Source: an uncultured Bacteroidales bacterium
GTDB lineage: Bacteria; Bacteroidota; Bacteroidia; Bacteroidales; UBA932
Direction: 5' to 3'
Assembly: GCA_946062035.1 (NCBI GenBank)
Contig: CAMGTS010000011.1
Coordinates: 1-13,677, forward strand
Length of the DNA: 13,677 bases
The notes under the pieces were generated by a model. That model saw nothing but the letters and a program-made list of their open reading frames with translations, ran no database searches and was not told where the DNA came from. Shown here piece by piece: positions 1 through 7,596 of this stretch (positions are counted from its first letter, which is position 1; the number at the start of each line of letters is the position of its first letter). The translations under genes and the position numbers were made by a program.

Positions 1-1106
1 CTATAGATGCGGCTGAATTGGTAACTATTGTCCAGGTGATGAGCAGACCTCGCCGCAATAGAAGCATTTTCGATGATTTCTTTGATTCAGATACCTCGAC
101 CCAAATCAAGAAGAAACTTACATCCGGAACTCACAAGGTGGTAGTTTCCAACCTCCCTGCAAATGCTCCTGAGAGTTTCGGCGGTGGCGTGGGCAAGTTC
201 TCAATGAGCGCAAGGGTTACCAAAGACAGTCTCAGGTCCAATGAGGCGGCATCCTTGATAGTCGAGTTGAGTGGAAGCGGGAATCTAAACCTGATAAACG
301 CACCGGAAATAAATTTCCCGAATGATTTTGAAAAGTACGATGTCAAGGCGACGAATAACTTCACTAATGGCGCTGATGGAGTTTCGGGGAAGAAGATATT
401 TGAGTTTCCGTTTATACCCCGCAGCGAGGGGGACTATGTCATTCCTGAGATTAATTATTCATACTACGACATAGATAAAAAACAGTATGTTACACTTACC
501 AATCCTCCTATCGGCATGAGGGTTGAAAAGGGAAATAGCGCAGTTTCGACTTCATACGTGCCTTCTGCCGATAAGAGAAAGGTCAGCAACATCGACGAGG
601 ATATACGATATATTTCCAATGCGGCTCCTAAGCTTTCCGCACAGGGAAACTTCATGGTTGGCAGTTGGCGTTATTATGTGGCGGTGGCGTTTTTGATTGC
701 GGCTTACTTTGGATTAAAAAGAATCTTGGAAAAGCGGATAGCTTTGAAGGGAGACGTGTTGAGAAGCCGAAACAAGAAGGCCAATAAAGTTGTGAGGTCA
801 AGGCTCAGACTTGCTGGCACTTTCCTTAATCAGAACAAGGTGCAAGAATTCTATGAGGAACTTCATAAGGCTCTTCTTGGATATGTCAGCGATAAACTCT
901 TTATGCAGTTCTCTGATATGCAGAGAGATACCATAGAAGAGACATTGAAGTCGCATGGTGTGGATGAGAATGACATAAAGGATTTCATTTCTCTGCTTGA
1001 TGATTGCGAAATGGTGAGATATTCGCCGGAAGGTGCGGCTGGAGCGATGGATTCGCAATATAAGAAAGCGGCGGATGTGATTTCCGCTTTTGAGGTAAGA
1101 CTTTAA
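1..1106 (+). CDS. batD: BatD family protein, 3' part (5' end outside window)
   Basis: The reading frame is open to the left edge, so this is the C-terminal part (about 368 codons) of a protein that normally has roughly 550-600 residues; the TTG at 18 is not a real start. BatD is a membrane-anchored protein of the Bacteroides aerotolerance (bat) operon, thought to act in the envelope with the von Willebrand-type proteins BatA and BatB; its molecular role is not settled. The RNRSIFDDFF motif at about 61-93 is typical of the family. A beta-rich periplasmic domain follows, then one transmembrane helix at about 665-715 (YYVAVAFLIAAYFGL) and a cytoplasmic helical tail containing the segment EFYEELHKALLGYVSDKL. 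Ten bases separate its TAA from batE, so the two are probably cotranscribed. Confidence 0.9.
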   Translation, partial: IDAAELVTIVQVMSRPRRNRSIFDDFFDSDTSTQIKKKLTSGTHKVVVSNLPANAPESFGGGVGKFSMSARVTKDSLRSNEAASLIVELSGSGNLNLINAPEINFPNDFEKYDVKATNNFTNGADGVSGKKIFEFPFIPRSEGDYVIPEINYSYYDIDKKQYVTLTNPPIGMRVEKGNSAVSTSYVPSADKRKVSNIDEDIRYISNAAPKLSAQGNFMVGSWRYYVAVAFLIAAYFGLKRILEKRIALKGDVLRSRNKKANKVVRSRLRLAGTFLNQNKVQEFYEELHKALLGYVSDKLFMQFSDMQRDTIEETLKSHGVDENDIKDFISLLDDCEMVRYSPEGAAGAMDSQYKKAADVISAFEVRL

Positions 1107-1116
1107 CGGGGCGAAA

Positions 1117-2070
1117 ATGAGAAAGAAAGAATTTGATATGGGTATCCTGAGATATATATTAATTGTAGCTGCAATTTGCGTTGAATCAGTCTCTTATGCC
1201 AATACAAAGATAGCCGTTGATACGTTGGAGATAGCTCCTGTCACGTTGCCTGTAGCGGTGACGGATAGTTTGGAAGCGGATGCTATGGCGACTGATTCTT
1301 CAGAAATGGAAAATCTTCCTGCCGATAATCTTGCCGGCAAGACGGACGAGGCGTTTTCTCCTTCAGAAGAGGATAACAACAGCCTTGTCTGGGCTAAAGG
1401 AAACGAAGCGTATGCGGTCGGTGATTTCAAGAATGCCCTGGCTAATTATATATCATTGATTGATAAAGGGTTCACTTCTTCCAGACTCTACTATAATTTG
1501 GGTAATACATATTATAGGTCGGGCATGACAGGCAAGGCGATCCTATACTATGAAAAGGCTCTGATGCTCGATCCGACATATGCTGATGCGAGGGCGAACC
1601 TGAATTTTGTAAGGATGCAGACTGTCGATAAAATTGACGCCGTTCCCGAATTTGTAGTCGCGACTTGGATCAGACAGTTGAGAAACAGCCTGTCTTCAAA
1701 TAATTGGGCGGTTCTGAGTCTGGTATTCCTCCTTGCGACTTTATCAATGCTGATCCTTTTCCGATTCGCAAAAGGGGCGAGATCTAAAAAAATATTTTTT
1801 GTAATAGCCTGTGTGTCATGTGCTTTGATTGTCGTATGCTTTGTTTTTAGTGCGAATCTTGCATATAGGGCGAAGCACTCATCCTCAGCGATTGTTGTTG
1901 AGAGGGTGGGTAATGTCAAGAGTGCTCCTAATACGACGGGAAACAGTATCTTCGTACTCCATGAGGGGACAAAAGTGAAGATTCTCGAAGAGGCGGAAGG
2001 ATGGGACAGAGTTGAAATATCTGATGGCAGGCAGGGTTGGATTCGCACTACAGATATAGAGAATATCTAA
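1117..2070 (+). CDS. batE: BatE: TPR and SH3-like domain membrane protein
   Basis: A 317-residue protein with the BatE layout. Residues 9-29 form a signal peptide or anchor. An acidic low-complexity linker runs to about residue 88, followed by tetratricopeptide repeats at about 91-165 (NEAYAVGDFKNALANY; YYNLGNTYYRSGMTGKAI). Two transmembrane helices lie at about 196-216 and 226-247, and a bacterial SH3-like domain at about 258-317 (NVKSAPNTTGNS, VKILEEAEGWDRVE, GWIR). BatE closes bat operons, and the TPR and SH3 parts suggest a scaffold for envelope protein contacts (inference). ATG 1117 is the longest start. An in-frame ATG at 1138 sits behind a purine-rich AGAAAGAAAGA stretch and gives a cleaner signal peptide, so it is a serious alternative. 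Confidence 0.9.
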   Translation: MRKKEFDMGILRYILIVAAICVESVSYANTKIAVDTLEIAPVTLPVAVTDSLEADAMATDSSEMENLPADNLAGKTDEAFSPSEEDNNSLVWAKGNEAYAVGDFKNALANYISLIDKGFTSSRLYYNLGNTYYRSGMTGKAILYYEKALMLDPTYADARANLNFVRMQTVDKIDAVPEFVVATWIRQLRNSLSSNNWAVLSLVFLLATLSMLILFRFAKGARSKKIFFVIACVSCALIVVCFVFSANLAYRAKHSSSAIVVERVGNVKSAPNTTGNSIFVLHEGTKVKILEEAEGWDRVEISDGRQGWIRTTDIENI

Positions 2071-2163
2071 GTTTTGCGGCCAGTCGGGTCGGATTCATCG
2101 GAAAATATGGAACGCCTGATAACCCCAGTGGTCGTGTCGTAATAACGTAAACTGCTGTATATA

Positions 2164-4221
2164 ATGTCATTACTAAGGAATTTATCTTTTTTATGCGCTA
2201 CGTGCGTGATATCTCTGCTTTCGCAGTCTGTTCAAGCTCAGGAAATTAATAAAAAATTCGGTGCTGTCTTGAAAGATGGCGCGATAGAGGGGGCTGTGAT
2301 TCCTTCCAAAACCGACGGGTCTTTGAAGTTCGCTGTCTTGAGTGATGTTCATATTTCCGTGGGCGCTCCGAGTGTCGCAGGTACAAAAGCTTGTGTTGAT
2401 GATATCAACAGCAATCCCGAAATTGATTTCGTAATTATATCTGGCGATATCGCAAATTTTGGTAGTGATGCGGAGATTAAGGTAGCAAAGGAGATTTTTG
2501 ACGGATTCAATAAGCCGTGGTTTATCGTTGCCGGCAATCACGATGCGACTTGGTCTGAGAGTGGTACAAACTCCTTTCTGAAGGTGTTCGGCTATGAGAG
2601 ATTCGAGTTTACCGCCGGCGGAATCAAGTTCTTGGGAACTCAGTGCGGCCCGAATATCAGGATGGCTCCGGCCTTAGTGCCGAGGGAGAGCATGCTATGG
2701 TTGGAAGAACAGGTGGAGAGAATTCCGGCGGAGCAGCCTTTTGTCTTTGTAAATCACTATCCTTTGGATTCATCACTTCTTAAGTATGATGAGGTTCTGG
2801 ATGTTATCAAAAGAAAGAACATCCAACTTGTGCTCAGCGGCCATTGGCATGTTGACAAACCTATGGAATATGAGGGGATTCCTGCTGCGGTAATCCGTTC
2901 TACATTGGTTACCAACAAAAAGGAGATAGGGTATGTGATAGTGGATGTCTTGGGGTCTACCGTAACTTTCAGAGATAAGATCGTCGGGAAAAAGAATCCC
3001 GGAAATATCTGGTACACAGTCCGAATGAGTAAGGGTAAGGCGTATGACGCTGAGGTAAAATACGAGCATAGGCAGTTTACCTATAACGACGATTATCCAG
3101 AAGTCAAGGAGTTGTGGAGGGTGAATAATCCTGCTGATATAGGTTGTGCCCCTGCGTTGTGCAGACCAGGAGCAAAGGAGGTACGTCCGTATAAAGGCGC
3201 TAATGCTGTATCTTCCGTCGTTGGCGGGGTAAAGAAAGGCGATATCGTGATTTTTGCGGACGAGTCAGGATGCGTCAGAGGACTTGACGCTGTAACAGGC
3301 TCGGAACTATGGAGATATAAGACTGATGGTAAGATTTTCAGTTCTCCTGTCGTGAGCGATAAGGTCGTCATTGTCGGCAGTTCTGATAATTATATTTATG
3401 CCCTTGACGCTCAGAACGGTAATTTGGTCTGGAAATATGAGTGCGGAAAGTCGGTGCTTGGAACGCCGAATATCTTTAACGGTGTCGCATATATAGGGGC
3501 TTCGGACAATATTTTCCGTGCGATCGATGTAAAGACCGGCAAACTGAAATGGCAGTATGAAGGAATCGGCAGCTTTATCGTGAGCCGCCCGTATGTAGAT
3601 GCGCAGCAAGTGGTTGTCGGTGATTGGGGCAACACGCTCTATTCTTTTGATACCCGCAGCGGCAAACTGCAGTGGATTTGGAACACCCCCAAGAAAGTAA
3701 CGAATTTCTCTCCCGCACAGGTCTGGCCTGTCAAGGCGGACGGCAAGATATTTATCGTCACACCTGACAGGATGAGCTATGTCATCGACGCAAAGACCGG
3801 AAAGCAACTTGCTTCGAATTACGGGGGCAGGGAATCGATTGGCCTTTCCGCTGACGGTTCGGCGTATTACATTAAATCAATGAAAGATACCGTCCGTGCA
3901 TATTCCACTTCAGAATTGGTGAAACCTGTAAAAGATGGGGTTGAGGCGACTTCAAAAATCCTTTGGAATTCTGTCACTGGCTATGGATACGAGATAGCTC
4001 CTTCTCCTATGACTGTTACGGCTAAAGGTGGCAAGGATGACAAGGGAATTCTTTTTGTTCCTACCGACAAGGGAAACGTCTTTGCGCTCAATTGCGCCGA
4101 TGGTTCTGTAATCTGGAAACATAGGGTCGGAGGTGCGCTTGTCAACTATGTGCTCCCGATAGGAGAGCGTCAGCTTCTTGTCAATACGATGGACGGCGTT
4201 GTCGCTTTGCTTGAGTACTGA
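2164..4221 (+). CDS. exported metallophosphoesterase with C-terminal PQQ-like beta-propeller
   Basis: A 685-residue protein with a signal peptide at 1-25 (cleavage after VQA). The N-terminal half is a calcineurin-like phosphoesterase with all the usual metal-site motifs: D61 and H63 (SDVH), D95 (SGDIANFG), N125-H126-D127 (GNHD), H198 (VNHYP), H227 and H229 (GHWH). From about residue 355 it changes to PQQ/BamB-type beta-propeller blades, for example GLDAVTGSELWRY, ALDAQNGNLVWKY, AIDVKTGKLKWQY and SFDTRSGKLQWIW, with a last blade at about 637-655. The catalytic site looks intact, so hydrolysis of a phosphoester in the periplasm is likely; the substrate cannot be read from sequence. The propeller may bind a ligand or partner and need not carry PQQ. 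The gene stands alone, 93 bp after batE, and no clear terminator or promoter is visible in that gap. Confidence 0.88.
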   Translation: MSLLRNLSFLCATCVISLLSQSVQAQEINKKFGAVLKDGAIEGAVIPSKTDGSLKFAVLSDVHISVGAPSVAGTKACVDDINSNPEIDFVIISGDIANFGSDAEIKVAKEIFDGFNKPWFIVAGNHDATWSESGTNSFLKVFGYERFEFTAGGIKFLGTQCGPNIRMAPALVPRESMLWLEEQVERIPAEQPFVFVNHYPLDSSLLKYDEVLDVIKRKNIQLVLSGHWHVDKPMEYEGIPAAVIRSTLVTNKKEIGYVIVDVLGSTVTFRDKIVGKKNPGNIWYTVRMSKGKAYDAEVKYEHRQFTYNDDYPEVKELWRVNNPADIGCAPALCRPGAKEVRPYKGANAVSSVVGGVKKGDIVIFADESGCVRGLDAVTGSELWRYKTDGKIFSSPVVSDKVVIVGSSDNYIYALDAQNGNLVWKYECGKSVLGTPNIFNGVAYIGASDNIFRAIDVKTGKLKWQYEGIGSFIVSRPYVDAQQVVVGDWGNTLYSFDTRSGKLQWIWNTPKKVTNFSPAQVWPVKADGKIFIVTPDRMSYVIDAKTGKQLASNYGGRESIGLSADGSAYYIKSMKDTVRAYSTSELVKPVKDGVEATSKILWNSVTGYGYEIAPSPMTVTAKGGKDDKGILFVPTDKGNVFALNCADGSVIWKHRVGGALVNYVLPIGERQLLVNTMDGVVALLEY

Positions 4222-4237
4222 TTTTCGTGTGAGTATC

Positions 4238-4266
4238 AACGGACGTAGGCGGAATCCGTATCCGTT
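4238..4266 (+). other. weak hairpin after the phosphoesterase gene
   Basis: AACGGA at 4238-4243 pairs with TCCGTT at 4261-4266 across a 17-nt loop, 16 bp after the stop codon. There is no U-rich tail, so it is at best a weak transcript end or processing site. Confidence 0.25.
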
Positions 4267-4310
4267 CTGTAGCGAGGCAAAGCTTTATTCTGCAAATTGA
4301 AACTATACCT

Positions 4311-4348
4311 ATTCGGAATTTGCCGCAAGGTTGCGGTAGGTTCCGAAT
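4311..4348 (+). other. strong nested hairpin in the spacer before the sigma factor gene
   Basis: An outer 8-bp stem, ATTCGGAA (4311-4318) with TTCCGAAT (4341-4348), encloses an inner 8-bp stem, TGCCGCAA (4321-4328) with TTGCGGTA (4331-4338). Two-base internal bulges (TT and GG) separate the two stems, and the tip can open to a six-base loop. The only imperfect pair is G-U when read as plus-strand RNA but would be C-A in minus-strand RNA, so a role in plus-strand RNA is favoured. No T-run follows. It could end the phosphoesterase transcript or be a leader structure of the sigma factor operon 149 bp downstream. The rest of 4222-4496 shows no gene. Confidence 0.6.
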
Positions 4349-4496
4349 AATCGTATTTATGCCGCCCGTAATGCATTCTTTAGGCGGTTGTGCCGGTCAT
4401 CGGGTCAAATGCCGGAAAATTTTCTATTCTTTCAAAAAATCTTCATTAACTCTTGTGCGGTTTTTGCTACTATATAAATGAAAGCGGGAATTTTAG

Positions 4497-5021
4497 ATGA
4501 TGATTAGCGCACAAACAGATAAAATGCAAAGGAGCGAATTCGACCATACTATAACTCAGATCAGGGAAAAGCTGATCGGCGTGGCGAAGAGGTTTACTAA
4601 GGCTTCAGGGCTTGGTGTGGATGCTGAGGACATAGTGCAGGAGGCGTTGGCGGAGCTATGGCGGCTTTGCGAGTCGGGCTATCAGATACGTAATGCCGAG
4701 GCTTTGGCCGTGAAAATCACTAAGACAGTGTGCGTCAGGTATTATCGCAAAAGGAGAGTAGAGACTATTTCTATTGAAGGTCTTGATTATAAAGATAGTG
4801 GCAAGGCAAGCGAAAGGGTTGATATAGAGGATATTTTGCGCTTGAGAAAGCGACTTTTCGAGCAGTTGAGCGAAACACAGAGGCTCTATTTGGAGATGAG
4901 GAACGAACTGGGACTCTCTTTGGATGAGATTTCGGCAAAGACGGGGCATCCGAAAGCAAGCGTCAAGGCGACCATTTCACAGGCGAGGAAAACGATGAGT
5001 GAATTGCTTAAAAAGATATGA
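4497..5021 (+). CDS. RNA polymerase sigma factor, ECF type
   Basis: A 174-residue two-domain sigma factor. Sigma region 2 spans about 20-88 (VAKRFTKASG, DAEDIVQEALAELWR, and a basic RYYRKRR end). Region 4 spans about 115-172, with a helix-turn-helix in LSLDEISAKTGHPKASVKATISQARKTM. The linker is short and acidic, as in group IV (ECF) factors. It should direct RNA polymerase to a small set of promoters, probably including its own. The next gene overlaps its stop by the ATGA arrangement and encodes a likely anti-sigma factor, so activity is presumably held at the membrane. Adjacent ATG codons at 4497 and 4500 are both possible starts; a third in-frame ATG lies at 4524. A TATAAATG box at 4472-4479 with TTG 20 bases before it is a weak promoter candidate. 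Confidence 0.88.
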   Translation: MMISAQTDKMQRSEFDHTITQIREKLIGVAKRFTKASGLGVDAEDIVQEALAELWRLCESGYQIRNAEALAVKITKTVCVRYYRKRRVETISIEGLDYKDSGKASERVDIEDILRLRKRLFEQLSETQRLYLEMRNELGLSLDEISAKTGHPKASVKATISQARKTMSELLKKI

Positions 5022-5551
5022 TAATGAAAAAAGATATTAGAAGATCATTGATTGATAGATATTTAAACGCTGAGGCCGAGCCGGAGGAGGAACGTTTGTT
5101 GGCTGAGTGGTTTGCGGTTCATGGAGCTGATGAGGACGAGAAGGAGGTTGCGAGACTTATTTTAGCGGAGCATCCTGAGGCGGCGTTTGAGGCAGCGGAG
5201 GTAGAATTTGAGAGCATTGTCGCTTCCCATGAAAAGATATCAAAGGATGCTTTAACGAAGCGTGCGAGATTGGTAAGATGGGCTTGCGCTATTGCTGCTT
5301 CAGCGGCGGTGATTGCAGGAATTGGGCTCTTTTTGGCACAGCGTGGCACCTGTGAGTTCGATGGCTTGGAGATGGCTCAGGGAATAGAGAGGATAATGGC
5401 CTTAGATACGGAGAATGTGGAGAGCATTACAGCACGTCCAAAGGGCAACAAGGTAATTCTGACGGCGGTGCTGAATGACGGCACCAAATGTTCGTATGTG
5501 ATGAGCAAAGATGCCGGGACATCGGAGATTACGATTACCGCAATGCGTTAA
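5018..5551 (+). CDS. probable anti-sigma factor, one-pass membrane protein
   Basis: A 177-residue protein whose start overlaps the sigma factor stop (ATGA at 5018-5021), which points to translational coupling. The N-terminal 80 residues are helical and acidic and begin RRSLIDRYLNAEAEPEEERLLAEWF, close to the (L/I)I-x-RYL-x-(G/A)E-x-(T/E)-x-EEE-x-L pattern seen at the start of Bacteroidetes FecR-type anti-sigma factors. One transmembrane helix lies at about 86-107. The remaining 70 residues should be periplasmic, with short beta strands (KVILTAVLNDGT, SYVMS, EITIT). No full FecR domain is recognisable, so the sensor part is short for that class. The anti-sigma role is inferred from position, overlap and topology. 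A second ATG at 5024 is an alternative start. Confidence 0.7.
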   Translation: MIMKKDIRRSLIDRYLNAEAEPEEERLLAEWFAVHGADEDEKEVARLILAEHPEAAFEAAEVEFESIVASHEKISKDALTKRARLVRWACAIAASAAVIAGIGLFLAQRGTCEFDGLEMAQGIERIMALDTENVESITARPKGNKVILTAVLNDGTKCSYVMSKDAGTSEITITAMR

Positions 5552-5588
5552 AATCCAGACAATTATTTAACTATAAAACATAAGTATT

Positions 5589-6119
5589 ATGCTAACATCT
5601 ATTTTAAGCGCATTTTGCGCACTCGCACTTGGTGCGGCTTCATTTACAACTCAGGCAGATACAGTGAATGTTTATATCCTGAATGATGAAAAAGTAGCGA
5701 ATTTTGACGGAAGCCAGTTGGTCGGCAAGACCATAAGCGACTACAAGACGATGATCGCGACAAGCAGCAGCAACAGTAACGGCGCACGAGAGATTACTGT
5801 TACAAAAGTGCATATGATCCGTACAGACGGAAAGCAGGTTAAGAATCAAGTCGAAGTTAATTCCCACACACTTAACAGTACAACAGCAAAAACCGTTTCT
5901 ACTAATGGCGCTATCGTAGGGTTCTCAGTGAAAGGAACCGCCGATGATAGTATAGTATACTATATAGACGGAAAGAAATCCACAAAAGAGAAGATGAACG
6001 AGCTTAAGCCAAAGGACATCGCTTCAATCACGGTCTATAAGGCCGGTGGCAAGGAGGCTGTTGAGATGACGAAGGATAAGAATATCGGTGTGATTAAGAT
6101 CGAAACGAAGAAGAAATAA
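5589..6119 (+). CDS. small secreted protein with TonB-plug-like C-terminal motif
   Basis: A 176-residue exported protein with a signal peptide at 1-23 (cleavage after TQA). The last 55 residues read YYIDGKK, then LKPKDIASITVYK, then GVIKIETKKK. This is the short plug-like pattern (IDGK ... L-x-P-x-DI-x-S-I-x-V-x-K ... GVI-x-I-x-TKK) known from SusC-type receptors and from the tails of some Bacteroidetes M56/BlaR1 proteins, here without a barrel. Residues 27-80 (VYILNDEKV, QLVGKTISDY, ITVTKVHMIRT) follow a looser version of the same order, so an internal duplication is possible. It lies 37 bp after the anti-sigma gene, probably in the same operon, and could be a periplasmic ligand or partner for it. 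The specific function is unknown. Confidence 0.65.
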   Translation: MLTSILSAFCALALGAASFTTQADTVNVYILNDEKVANFDGSQLVGKTISDYKTMIATSSSNSNGAREITVTKVHMIRTDGKQVKNQVEVNSHTLNSTTAKTVSTNGAIVGFSVKGTADDSIVYYIDGKKSTKEKMNELKPKDIASITVYKAGGKEAVEMTKDKNIGVIKIETKKK

Positions 6120-6144
6120 CTAAGTGTGATTCAAGTAGTGTATA

Positions 6145-6177
6145 TGTCGCACTGAGGCTGAATCGAGCCTTGCGACA
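6145..6177 (+). other. two-part hairpin after the secreted protein gene
   Basis: TGTCGCA (6145-6151) pairs perfectly with TGCGACA (6171-6177), and inside it AGGCT (6155-6159) pairs with AGCCT (6166-6170). It lies 26 bp after the stop codon and directly before the terminator hairpin. It may stabilise the 3' end of the transcript or support termination. Confidence 0.6.
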
Positions 6178-6182
6178 ACAGT

Positions 6183-6220
6183 AAAAGGAGGTTCTGTCAT
6201 TGGCAGGCCTCCTTTTGTTG
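6183..6220 (+). terminator. intrinsic terminator of the sigma/anti-sigma operon
   Basis: AAAAGGAGG (6183-6191) pairs perfectly with CCTCCTTTT (6208-6216), followed by GTTGTTG. The A-run before the stem and the T-run inside its right arm make it usable in both directions, so it can also stop leftward transcription from the ATPase gene. Confidence 0.75.
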
Positions 6221-6241
6221 TTGATGGCAACCATTAAACCT

Positions 6242-6261
6242 ATTTTGTGTTTACACAAAAT
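6242..6261. repeat. 20-bp AT-rich palindrome
   Basis: ATTTTGTGT (6242-6250), TT, ACACAAAAT (6253-6261): a perfect inverted repeat 59 bp past the stop of the leftward ATPase gene. It could be a weak terminator for that gene or a protein-binding site. It lies at the left boundary of the accessory stretch. Confidence 0.5.
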
Positions 6262-6320
6262 TCAGAACACTGCCTATAATACTGGTCCGAGACTCATAAT
6301 ATTGACACTGTGGGGGCAAA

Positions 6321-7505
6321 TCAGAATAACTTTGTCAAATCCATATTCAGGAAGTCTTCTGCAGAGATGCCTCCATCACCGACAATAAACGACGTGGTGG
6401 GATTGAAAAGTTCATTGAATCGTTTCAATCCGTTTGTGCATTTTTCCGCATTGCTTTTGATTTCTATTGCAACTATGGACTTGTTTTTGCGGAGAATGAA
6501 ATCCACTTCGTCATTGCGTTCTCTCCAGTAGAATACCTCAAAACGACGGATAAATGCCTGACTGATAAGATAGGCACCAATCCCGGACTCAAAGATGTGT
6601 CCCCAGGCTTTTCGGTCGGTAATGGCTTGCTCAAAAGTCAAACCATTATAAATCATTTTCAGAGCATTGTTGTATACCTGCAATTTAGGAATACTTGCCT
6701 TACGCCTTGCTTGGTCTATGCTATATTTCTGTAAACCGCATAACATGCCACTTTCACCGAGCAGATTGATATATCCGGCAAGAGTGGCTGTATTACCTGC
6801 ATCTTGTAACGAACCGAGCATCTTATTGAGGGATAGTAATTCTCCGGAATATGCCGCGCCCAGTTCAAATGTCTGTCTCAACAATGCGGGTTTGCTGACA
6901 GGCGTATCCATCAAGATATCCTTATTTATTGTCGCTTCTATTATTGCGGACTGGATATATTGCTGAAAACGTTCCTCGTCATCAATGAGTGAAGCAGCAC
7001 CTGGATAACCTCCGAAGAAAATATACTGTTCAAGCGACAGACCGAATGCTTCGTTCATTTCTGCATAGCTCCAATGGCTCATTCGTATTTCCTCAAATCG
7101 TCCGGCCAAGGATTCGGACAATCCTTTTTCGAGTAAGACACGGCTACTGCCGAGTAGCAAAACTTTTATATTGATGTCGTTAAAAGAGTCGCTGTCCCAT
7201 TCTTTTTTGACAGCCTCACTCCAATTGGCAATTTTCTGAATCTCATCTATTACGAGGATTGCGCTTTCCCAACCGTTATTTTTCTTTAAACTACGGACAG
7301 CGGACCAACAGTCCGAAATCCATGCACCATTTGTGGCTGGGACATTGTCGGCTGAGTAAAATTGGAAGGGTGCATCTAAATCTTTCAGCACTTGCTTTAC
7401 GACGGTTGACTTGCCAATTTGACGCGCACCCATAACGACTTGAATGAACTTTCTGGGTTCACTTAGTCGATTCTTAATTGTCTGATATTCTGCTCTTTTA
7501 TACAT
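6321..7505 (-). CDS. AAA_14/DUF4143-type ATP-binding protein
   Basis: A 394-residue ATPase counted from ATG 7505. The N-terminal AAA_14 domain has Walker A GARQIGKST (26-34), Walker B ILVIDEIQ (83-90) and a sensor-like LLGSS (117-121). The C-terminal DUF4143 domain holds FYWRERNDEVDFIL and VAIEIK; D335, E348 and K350 are spaced like a PD-(D/E)xK nuclease-fold core, which suggests DNA binding or cleavage, not shown. Such genes are common, often strain-variable accessory genes in Bacteroidetes; their role is unclear. The frame stays open 28 codons upstream to TTG 7589, but that stretch is a structured leader shared with the neighbouring gene, so ATG 7505 (MYKRAEYQTIKNRL) is the better start. 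It looks intact. Its neighbour on the same strand is a truncated DUF1016 remnant. Confidence 0.85.
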   Translation of the reverse strand: MYKRAEYQTIKNRLSEPRKFIQVVMGARQIGKSTVVKQVLKDLDAPFQFYSADNVPATNGAWISDCWSAVRSLKKNNGWESAILVIDEIQKIANWSEAVKKEWDSDSFNDINIKVLLLGSSRVLLEKGLSESLAGRFEEIRMSHWSYAEMNEAFGLSLEQYIFFGGYPGAASLIDDEERFQQYIQSAIIEATINKDILMDTPVSKPALLRQTFELGAAYSGELLSLNKMLGSLQDAGNTATLAGYINLLGESGMLCGLQKYSIDQARRKASIPKLQVYNNALKMIYNGLTFEQAITDRKAWGHIFESGIGAYLISQAFIRRFEVFYWRERNDEVDFILRKNKSIVAIEIKSNAEKCTNGLKRFNELFNPTTSFIVGDGGISAEDFLNMDLTKLF

Positions 7506-7541
7506 AGCTGTACATTTTGATTTTAATCTAAAATGCATGCT

Positions 7542-7587
7542 GCACCTCGGCATAGTCCGAGCGAGTTCGACTCTGCTCTCGGTTTGC
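7542..7587 (-). repeat. leader repeat, copy A (before the ATPase gene)
   Basis: On the minus strand, this 46-nt segment ends 36 nt before the ATPase start codon. It aligns without gaps to copy B at 7992-8037 with 31 of 46 identical positions, most differences being transitions. The core at 7561-7576 folds as GC, bulge, GAGT, loop CGA, ACTC, GC. It also contains CCGAG, CTCGG and CCGAG in order (7578-7582, 7557-7561, 7546-7550), so two mutually exclusive hairpins are possible. Confidence 0.6.
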
Positions 7588-7596
7588 AATATATTT

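Noticed and set aside
6200..6531. Two plus-strand open frames starting at 6200 and 6310
   Set aside because: The first begins inside the terminator hairpin, and the second lies mostly antisense to the ATPase; neither resembles a protein family.
7506..7589. N-terminal extension of the ATPase to TTG 7589
   Set aside because: The extension is the structured leader repeat also found before an unrelated gene, and the family sequence starts at MYKRAEY.
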